In this document: positions 57,572 to 64,000 of the stretch, one piece after another
Layout of the letters: each line of letters begins with the position of its first letter
How positions within the stretch are numbered: position 1 is the stretch's first letter
From: Corydoras sp. C115
Taxonomy: Eukaryota; Chordata; Actinopteri; Siluriformes; Callichthyidae
Length of the DNA stretch: 64,000 nt
Reading direction: 5' to 3'
NCBI GenBank assembly: GCA_019802505.1
Contig: JAFMOC010000042.1
Location: forward strand, 2,017,501 to 2,081,500
Notes under the pieces: generated by a model
What the model was told of the DNA's origin: nothing
Databases searched by the model: none
Seen by the model: the letters and a program-made list of their open reading frames with translations, nothing else
Translations under genes and position numbers: made by a program

Positions 57572-58794
57572 CAGGAAAGCACAGCAGGCTTGAGGACAAG
57601 GCACATGGCAAAATAATGATGTCAAAGTCCTACACACTACAAAATCACCCCTACATCACAAGCATGTTTATAATATCAGTGTCTGCTCGACCTTTAAATC
57701 GAAGTATATTGTCATTTAAGACATCCTGCATTTGCAAATGCCTCATAGTCCACAAGGAACAGAATTTTTACTTTTTGTAGTCACTAAATGGATTCGATTC
57801 AATTCTAGAGTTTATGCACTGTGAATAGATTTTAGAGACTGTCAATAGTAATATAGTGCAATTTGTATTTTAATGTAAAGCGCAGAGGAATTAAAGAATA
57901 AGACATATTTATATGGACATATTTAATTATCCTAGATTTTAAGGCACTTAATGATTTTAATATTATACATGTACCACTTTATTTAGTCTAAGAATATTAT
58001 ATTCCTGATGCCTTTGAGTCAGTGCTGTTCACTTTATGTTAGCTGTATAGTCTGACTTTTTGTACATATTTAGTTCTGTATAGGTTTGGAGCAAGATGAT
58101 TCTATTAAAATTTAAGTTTGCTGTTCCATCTGTTTGTTTTATTGATTAAAAAAACCCTGTATTTTACTTTATCTTCGTAAAAAGAGATTTTAACACAAGT
58201 TAAATTTTTACATTAGTTCAGAAATGTAAGTGTTTGGACAGCAAACACTCGTCAACTTCCATATTTTAGTTTAATTCCATAAAAATTAAAAGCAGGTGAA
58301 CAAAGTTAATATAACATTCTAACAAATTATATTCAACAGCATGTCCAATATACACTATGGCTAGCTACTTTCTAACCTCTAGATGGAGACATTTATCATT
58401 AGACAGTTTTTTACAGCATTAAACTGCAAGTTTTTTTTTGTTTTAAGTTAAATGATAAGCCATTTATATGATGTAGGAATCAAATGTTGCATTGGAGCTT
58501 CAGTAGGCTACAATAAAAAAGAACAAACCGTCTAAACAAATCTGTGTGAGGAGCATTTGTATAATGAACCTGCATTATTCTAAGATGAAATAATGCCAAG
58601 GCCCAACGTGATACACAGATGCCCTGAAACATGCTTATTTAAGAACGCTAATAAGTTAAAATGATACACATCTTGGAAGTGTGCAACTTCAACTGTGAAA
58701 CTATAGAACAATAGTATTTAGTTTAGAAGTTTGCTAGAGGTTCAGCAAAAATTGTAAAAATTGTATTGTAAAAAATAAAAGTATCATTTATTCA
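57572..58794. other. upf3a 3' UTR and downstream intergenic DNA
   Basis: No further exon or classified repeat is seen. Confidence 0.45.
58104..58109 (+). terminator. upf3a: Candidate upf3a poly(A) signal (ATTAAA)
   Basis: ATTAAA 533 bases after the stop with TTTGCTGTTCC-TCTGTTTGTTTT downstream. An earlier ATTAAA near 57890 lacks such a GT-rich follower. Confidence 0.45.
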
Positions 58795-58915
58795 GTCATT
58801 ATCTTATAATCTTACTTACTAGGGTCGCGGGTGGGTGTCCCATGCCCATCCAGGGGTGCGCTATACACAGGGCGCCAATCTATTGCTGGGCACACTCACA
58901 CAGACAAAAACGCCG
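58795..58915 (-). repeat. V-SINE tail fragment
   Basis: CATTATCTTATAATCTTAC, then GGGTCGCGGGTGGGTGTCCC to GGGCACACTCACACAGAC. Head and centre missing. Confidence 0.7.
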
Positions 58916-59055
58916 ATGTTTGGTTTCAATTTTATAATAAAAGTAAAATAAAAATGTATTTGTAATTGCAAATATTTTTGTTCTACTTGGTTTCAAAAAC
59001 TTAATTAAATTAGATTTAACTAAAATTTAGATTTTAATTTAGGTATTTAGGTATG

Positions 59056-59448
59056 TGTTACAAGCGCCGTCCGACCATCAGCGGCGCTGCGCGGTGTTAT
59101 GCCGAGGTGAGACGTTAAGAAGTGAGCCAGGCGACCAGGTAAGCACAAAGCGGTCCTTTATTTAGGCGAATCAGCGGGAACGCCACTGTAGGCCCGGTGG
59201 GACGTGCCGGGAGCAAAACACAAATCAAACAAACAACGGTAACGCGCCCAATGTAACAAATGTGTACCACGTCTGTAAGAATATATACAATGCTGGCCTG
59301 CTGACTCAGGGCGCATGCGCGCTTTAAGTGTAGTCAGCAGGCCCAGCTCTAGGGGATGGGCCCTACCTACGGGAACCTCGAACGGCCAAAACCGAAAATA
59401 AGAAAACGGGGGAGTGGCCTAGCACTCCCAACCTATCGCCTATCGACA
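59056..59448 (-). repeat. 3' LTR of the LTR element
   Basis: Aligns to 63342-63739. It differs by point changes, one 40-bp rearranged block after CTGACTCAGG, and a variable end (ACTCCCAACCTATCGCC-rich here). On the minus strand it has TATATATTCTTACA as TATA box and CCTAAATAAAGG as poly(A) signal. Right boundary (59448) is less certain than the left. Confidence 0.82.
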
Positions 59449-59524
59449 TATCGCCCCCTCAAAACTACCGGGGAGCAAAGGCACCCGGGGAAAAGAAAAA
59501 AAAACAAAGGGGACATGGGTCCCT

Positions 59525-60233
59525 ATGAGGACACGATGGCGGCGAGGCCTGTGGATAGCACGAAGTCGGCAAGGCCTCATAGCGGGCACGAGGATGGCGA
59601 CGTGGCCTTCTGAGGGTGCTAAAGCAACGGGGTCTTATGAGCTCACGGAAGCGATGCGGCCTTTTGAGGGCATGAGGGCGGTGACGCCTCTTGGGGGCAC
59701 GAGGACGACGTGACCCTTTAAGAGCGCGAGGGCAACATGACACCTTGAGGATGCGGGGGTGACGTGACCCTTTGAGGATACGGGGGTGCCGTAACCCCTT
59801 GAGAGCGTGAGGGCAACGTGATCCCTTGAGGATGCATGGACGCCATGACCCCCTGTGAGCGCGAGGGCGACATGACCCCCCGAAGATACGGGGGCGCCGT
59901 AACCCTTTGAGAGCGTGAGGGCAACGTGACCCCTTGGGGATGCAGTGCCAACGTGACCCTTTGGAGAGACTAACGCGGGCTCAGGTACAGGAGAGACTAA
60001 CGCGGGCTCAGGTACAGGAGAGACTAACGCGGGCTCAGGGACAGGAGAGACTAACGCGGGCTCAGGTACAGGAGAGACTAACACGGGCTCAGGTACAGAA
60101 CAGACTAACGCGGGCTCAGGTACTGGAGAAACTAAGGCAGGCTCAGGTGCTGGAGAAACTAACGCGGGCTCAGGTGCTGGTGAGACTAACGCAGACTCAG
60201 GTGTTGGAGCGGTTAACGCGGACTAATGTGCTG
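59525..60233 (-). repeat. 27-bp (9-codon) tandem array
   Basis: Units begin every 27 bp. 59964-60233 has ten clear units (GAGAGACTAACGCGGGCTCA plus GGTACAG). 59525-59963 has about sixteen more diverged units of the same period (CGTGACCCCTTGAGGATGC type). Because 27 is a multiple of three, the minus-strand ORF 60084-59635 stays open through units of both kinds, as PVPEPALVS and as SSRGHVALT-like repeats. Confidence 0.88.
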
Positions 60234-60837
60234 AAGCTGCAAAAACTCTGACGCTGGAGGGACTACAGCGGCCTCTGCTGTGGACGGGAACGCGACCGCA
60301 GGGGCAACTGGGGTACACGCGACCACAGGGATGACCCGAGTGAACGCAGAGGTGACCCGAGTGGATGCAAGCGCCACACAGTCCTGGTCCATACGTTTGG
60401 TGTCCGGAATCGAGTCCTTTGTCACCTGAGCGGCGGGCAAACTGTCCAGAGAAGGGGTAAACTGGTACCGGCCAAGAGGCACACAGTCCAACGCTGGTGG
60501 CCCATGGACCAGAGCAGGTGTGAAGTGGTCCCGTACGGGGATCTTCAGTGACCACCACCTCCCCTTCGGACCACTGGTCTGACCCTCCTGAGCTCCACCG
60601 GACACCTTGCTCTCTCTCTTCACCTGATTCCTCTCCGCCTCCTGGACACACAAAGAGAGAGCCAGTACCACAGAAACTCCACACAGAAATAGGTCCTGGT
60701 CTATCGAAGCGGAAACCGAGCACCGGACGCAACCCGAACGGAACACGGACAGCTCGGGACGGGACGCGACTGTCACAGACCGGAACCCGTAGCCCGACTT
60801 GATGCCCCGAACCCTGCAAGACGTGCAGGTGGCGTGG
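60234..60837 (-). other. Internal LTR-element segment, open but unrecognised
   Basis: A minus-strand frame is open from 60776 to 60213 and reads GRWWSLKIPVRDHFTPALVH and similar. I do not recognise a domain. GC-rich DNA often keeps several frames open, so coding is not claimed. Confidence 0.35.
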
Positions 60838-61586
60838 CGTGGATCGCTGGCGGCACAGCACGGATCAGGGGTCGGACCGCTGGTGGCGCTGAGCGGAATG
60901 AACAGGTATCAAGCAGTTGTGCAGTGTGCGGATTGGGACTTTGTCCTGCGTCCCGCTGCGCGCCAATTGTGAGCCACCGCGGGCCGCCGGCGAGCCAACG
61001 CACGCCGTCTGCGTGCTGCTCCGCCAGGGTATTGAGGCGCGTGGCGACGACGCGCTGAGGCGCATCAGCGAGTCCTCGCTCGCCATGAGCATTTCCTTGC
61101 TCGCCGTCTGCGATCCGCCACTCACCGCCAGCGCTCCGCCGCTAGTCGTCAGCGTGCCTCTCCGTAGGTTGTCCCGCTCTGCCGGTAATCCGTCTCGTAA
61201 GCCGCCGTGCGCCGTGGATCGCTGGCAGCACGGCACGGATCAGGGGGCGGACCGCTGGTGGCGCTGAGCGGAATGAACAGCTCCTCGCTCTCAGCGTAGA
61301 GCGGTATGCTGAGCACGCGGTGCGGTTCGCCCCTCCGTGCAGTTAGGGAGCACCAGGGCGCGGGTAACAAGCAGCTGCACAGTGTGCGGATTGGGATTTT
61401 GTCCTGCGTCCCGCTGCGTGGCGATAGCGAGCCACCACGGGCCGTCAACGAGTCACCGCGCTCCGTGCTCCGGATATGTCGCCGCTCGCCATCAGCGAGT
61501 CCTCGCTCGCCACGAGCGTTTCCCTGCTCGCCGTCTGCGATCCGCCGCTTACTGCCAGCGTTCCGCTGCTAGTCGTCAGCGTGCCT
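60838..61586 (-). repeat. Tandem duplication of about 375 bp inside the LTR element
   Basis: 60838-61175 and 61214-61586 share GGATCGCTGGCGGCAC, CGGACCGCTGGTGGCGCTGA, CAGTGTGCGGATTGGGA, TCAGCGAGTCCTCGCTCGCC and CTAGTCGTCAGCGTGCCTCT in the same order, with indels. Confidence 0.8.
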
Positions 61587-61591
61587 CTCCC

Positions 61592-61812
61592 CAGGCGTGG
61601 TACGTGTTTGTTACGTTGAGCGCGTTACCGTTGTTTGTTTGATTTGTGTTTTGCTCCCGGCACGTCCTGACGGGCCTTCAGCGGTGTTCCCGCTGATTCG
61701 CCTAAATAAAGGACCGGTTGTGTGCTTACCTGGTTGCCTGGCTCACTTCTTAACATCTCACCTCGGCATAACACCGCGCAGCGCCGCCGATGCTCGGATG
61801 GCGCTTGTAACA
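61592..61812 (+). repeat. Partial inverted LTR copy inside the element
   Basis: 221 bp matching the outer LTRs in opposite orientation, starting CAGGCGTGGTACG, just downstream of the LTR TATA box, and ending GCGCTTGTAACA. It lacks the upstream LTR part. Confidence 0.88.
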
Positions 61813-61939
61813 GAATGCTGACCTCAAAACCTTGCGAAGTCCAGGAGTCCTCGTCCGGGTAAGCGCCCCGCTGCCACTGTATCCCGTATTATCGGTCCGT
61901 CCCGGCAGTCAGTGGTTATGCGCCGCTTCTTTGGCCGCC

Positions 61940-62275
61940 ATTAGCCGCGTTGTCCGGCTGCAGCCTCAGATGCATTAACTCGCCGCTAGCCCCACCATTA
62001 GCCGCGTTGTCCGGCTGCAGCCTGGGCTGCATTAACTCGGCGCTAGCCCCGCCATTAGCCGCGTTGTCCGGCTGCAGCCTCGGCTGAATTAACCCGGCGC
62101 TAGCCCCGCCATTAGCCGCGTTGTCTGGCTGCAGCATTGGCTACAGTAGCTAGGTGCTAGCCCCACCTTTAGCCTATTCTCTGGCTGCAACATCCTGGCT
62201 ACTTTAGCTCGCCGCTAGCCTCGCCATTAGCCGTTTTCCCTGCTGCAGCAATCGGCTACATTAGCTTGTAGCCAT
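61940..62275 (+). repeat. 57-bp tandem repeats in the leader (left arm)
   Basis: About six units starting ATTAGCCGCGTTGTCCGGCT and continuing GCAGCCTCGGCTGCATTAAC. The mirrored set is at 62908-63194 in the other orientation. Confidence 0.85.
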
Positions 62276-62314
62276 TTAGTTTGCTGTAGTTCTCGCTCTC
62301 CGGAGGTTGGAGCG

Positions 62315-62480
62315 ATGAGGGGAATTGACCGGGTTCTGGAGTATGGGGAGATCGTGCTCCCTCTCTCGGCTCCGATCAAGCTCTTGTTTGAATTGGTGAC
62401 CAGTCGGGAGCTGTTGGACCGTGAGAGGGTGCAGTTCTACCTCTCCCGACTCCCGCCACCGGGGACGACTGTCTCACTTC
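62315..62480 (+). pseudogene. Truncated inverted copy of the gag-like start
   Basis: MRGIDRVLEYGEIVLPLSAP and LLFELVTSRELLDRERVQF match the minus-strand ORF at 62865 almost residue for residue. After PPPGTTVS the sequence crosses the palindrome centre and leaves gag homology. Confidence 0.75.
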
Positions 62481-62865
62481 ACACGCTGACGGCACGGGGC
62501 AGCTCGCAGGGCGGAACACTGGTCCGGCGTCTGCGAGGCGGATTACTGGCGGTGAAGAACAGCTCGCGCAGCTGTCTTTTCACTGCGTCCAGGTGCTCGC
62601 TGACGGAGCGGGCATCTGTACCCGGGGCGAACCTGCCCAGGAACGCCGTCTCGAACCGGCTGGCCGAAGTGAGACAGTCGTCCCCGGTGGCCACTAGGTC
62701 CTTGGCCCACCTCAGCGTGGGTCCCAGGAGTCGGGAGAGGTAGAACTGCACCCTCTCACGGTCCGACAGCTCCCGACTGGTCACCAATTCAAACAAGAGC
62801 TTGATCGGAGCCAAGAGAGGGAGCACAATCTCCCCATACTCCGGAACCCGGTCAATTCCCCTCAT
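62479..62865 (-). CDS. gag-like N-terminal ORF of the LTR element
   Basis: 128 codons starting MRGIDRVPEYGEIVLPLLAP. The motif FYLSRLLGPTLRWAKDLVAT, then FETAFLGRF, resembles the Ty3-type retrotransposon gag capsid segment (helical Leu-rich part with an aromatic-Ala pair, then F-x3-F). No zinc knuckle follows. The ORF ends at the palindrome centre, and the usual gag C-terminus and pol are missing. Function as capsid is inferred from the motif and its place after LTR and leader. Confidence 0.6.
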   Translation of the reverse strand: MRGIDRVPEYGEIVLPLLAPIKLLFELVTSRELSDRERVQFYLSRLLGPTLRWAKDLVATGDDCLTSASRFETAFLGRFAPGTDARSVSEHLDAVKRQLRELFFTASNPPRRRRTSVPPCELPRAVSV

Positions 62866-62907
62866 CGCTCCAACCTCCGGAGAGCGAGAACTACAGCAAA
62901 CTAAATG

Positions 62908-63194
62908 GCAGGGCTAGCGCCAAGCTAATGTAGTTGATTGCTGCAGCAGGGGAAATGGCTAATGGCGAGGCTAGCGGCGAGCTAAAGTAGCCGGGATGCT
63001 GCAGCCGGAGTATACGCTAAAGGTGGGGCTAGTGCCAAGCTACTGTAGCCAATGCTGCAGCCGGACAACGCGGCTAATGGCGGGGCTAGCGCCGAGTTAA
63101 TGCAGCCGAGGCTGCAGCCGGACAAAGCAGCTAATGGCGGGTCTAGCGCCAAGTTAATGCAGCTGAGGCTGCAGCCGGACAACACGGCTAATGG
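62908..63194 (-). repeat. 57-bp tandem repeats in the leader (right arm)
   Basis: Inverted counterpart of 61940-62275 with roughly five units. Confidence 0.82.
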
Positions 63195-63341
63195 CGTCCA
63201 AAGAAGCGGCGCATAACCACTGACTGCCGGGACGGACCGATAATACGGGATACAGCGGCAGCGGGGAAATAACACAAAAAAAATGGGGCGCTTACCCGGA
63301 CGAGGACTCCTGAACTTCGCAAGGTTTTGAGGCCAGCATTC

Positions 63342-63739
63342 TGTTACAAGCGCTGTCCGACCATCGACGGCGCTGTGCGGTGTTATGCCGAGGTTAGATG
63401 TTAAGAAGTGAGCCAGGCGACCAGGTAAGCACACAAGCGGTCCTTTATTTAGGCGAATCAGCGGGAACACCGCTGAAGGCCCGGCGGGACGTGCTGGGAG
63501 CAAAACACAAATCAAACAAACAACGGTAACGCGCCCAACGTAACAAACGCGTACCACGCCTGTAAGAATATATACAATGCTGACCTGCTGACTCAGGTAA
63601 GTGTAAGTGTAATCAGCTCGCCACATGTGATTAGGTAGGACCCAATCCCAGCTCTAGGGGATGGGCCCTACCTATGGGAACCTCGAATGGCCAAAACCGA
63701 AAATAAGAAAACAGGGGGGAGTGGCCTACATACCTGACA
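63342..63739 (-). repeat. 5' LTR of the LTR element
   Basis: 398 bp, reading on the minus strand TGTCAGGTATG ... GCTTGTAACA, with TATATATTCTTACA and CCTAAATAAAGG in the expected order. Followed by the duplication GTATG at 63740. Confidence 0.88.
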
Positions 63740-63744
63740 GTATG

Positions 63745-64000
63745 TCTTTTGTCAGTATTCATGTCAAATGCATTCTCTTACATGAACCTGAATTTCCAGG
63801 TACAAAGGGAGAACTTTTTATTTTAGTAGCAATATGTGGTACAATTTTTGCTTAAGATTTATTGATGATGTTTTACTCATTGTCAGTTTGACACCTGATT
63901 AAAAAACACCTAAATGTATTATGGAGAATTGTCATAAGTAATCATAATCAAATTAGAGAACTGTGCCTGAATGAACATCAGTTATTTAGAATAATAAAAT
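63745..64000. other. Right flank, nothing recognised
   Basis: AT-rich DNA outside the LTR element. No feature supported. Confidence 0.5.

Larger units (their letters stand above)
61592..63562. repeat. Nearly 2 kb imperfect palindrome in the LTR element
   Basis: Left arm 61592-62480 and right arm about 62666-63562 carry partial LTR, leader and start of gag in opposite orientation. The unmatched centre is about 185 bp (62481-62665). The left arm has a 41-bp deletion in gag relative to the right arm and point differences throughout. Confidence 0.88.
59056..63739 (-). mobile_element. Non-autonomous LTR element with internal palindrome, 5-bp target duplication
   Basis: Two direct repeats of about 395 bp (59056-59448 and 63342-63739) start TGTTACAAGCG and end in ACA, so on the minus strand they read TGT...AACA. 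GTATG flanks the whole at 59051-59055 and 63740-63744. Orientation is minus: the 5' LTR is the right one, followed by a leader and a gag-like ORF at 62865-62479. A purine-rich GAGGGGGCG lies just before the left LTR and could be the polypurine tract. No protease, reverse transcriptase, RNase H or integrase motif is visible in any frame. GC content is far above the rest of the window. The interior is largely duplicated and tandem-repeated DNA. Confidence 0.88.

Noticed and set aside
59964..60233. CRISPR-like array of 27-bp repeats
   Set aside because: Units are contiguous with no unique spacers, and the context is a eukaryotic LTR element.
59465..61448. Several long ORFs on both strands
   Set aside because: GC-rich repeated DNA keeps many frames open. 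Only the minus-strand 9-codon repeat frame is noted, and none is called as a gene.
62982..63626. 214-codon minus-strand ORF over LTR and leader
   Set aside because: It crosses the LTR, its poly(A) signal and the 57-bp repeats, so it is an artefact of GC-rich repeats.

Overview
The window is a piece of a vertebrate nuclear genome, almost certainly a teleost fish. The genes are multi-exon with GT-AG introns and vertebrate orthology, while roughly half of the DNA is fish-type repeats: tRNA-derived SINEs carrying the V-SINE central domain, Tc1-like elements, hAT elements, LINE tails, long AT and GT microsatellites and one LTR element. I cannot name the species. All calls come from reading the sequence; no database search was run.

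Gene layout from left to right. tfdp1 (minus strand, 5' half only) occupies 1 to about 8060, with coding exons from 5884 down to 4383. dcun1d2 (plus) has 7 exons, 13908-19283, and encodes 259 aa. A 9 kb repeat-rich gap follows. cdc16 (plus) has 18 exons, 28730-44841, and encodes 613 aa. A small two-exon gene of unknown family (plus, 46751-48144, 107 aa) starts Met-Gly-Cys. upf3a (plus) has 10 exons, 50627-57571, and encodes 455 aa. For each complete gene the exon lengths sum to a multiple of three and the joined product matches the family where one is recognised. tfdp1, dcun1d2, cdc16 and upf3a all lie in human band 13q34, so this is a compact conserved-synteny block. The named genes act in different pathways: E2F/DP transcription, cullin neddylation, the anaphase-promoting complex and nonsense-mediated mRNA decay.

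Repeats. About 27 copies or fragments of one V-SINE family are scattered in both orientations, several with clear target-site duplications. Four Tc1-like insertions still have recognisable ends, and several older ones are fossils. Two non-autonomous hAT elements have perfect 8-bp target-site duplications, and one of them sits inside an older hAT-like foldback. LINE remnants are present, including an L2-type reverse transcriptase fossil.

Right end (59056-63739). A GC-rich 4.7 kb LTR element is bounded by the 5-bp duplication GTATG and carries two LTRs of about 395 bp. It reads on the minus strand. It keeps a gag-like ORF but shows no recognisable polymerase. Its interior is a nearly 2 kb imperfect palindrome (LTR part, leader and gag start present twice, head to head) plus a long 27-bp (9-codon) tandem array. 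This element, the unknown Met-Gly-Cys gene, and the non-canonical GC-AG introns of upf3a and dcun1d2 are the points most worth a second look.
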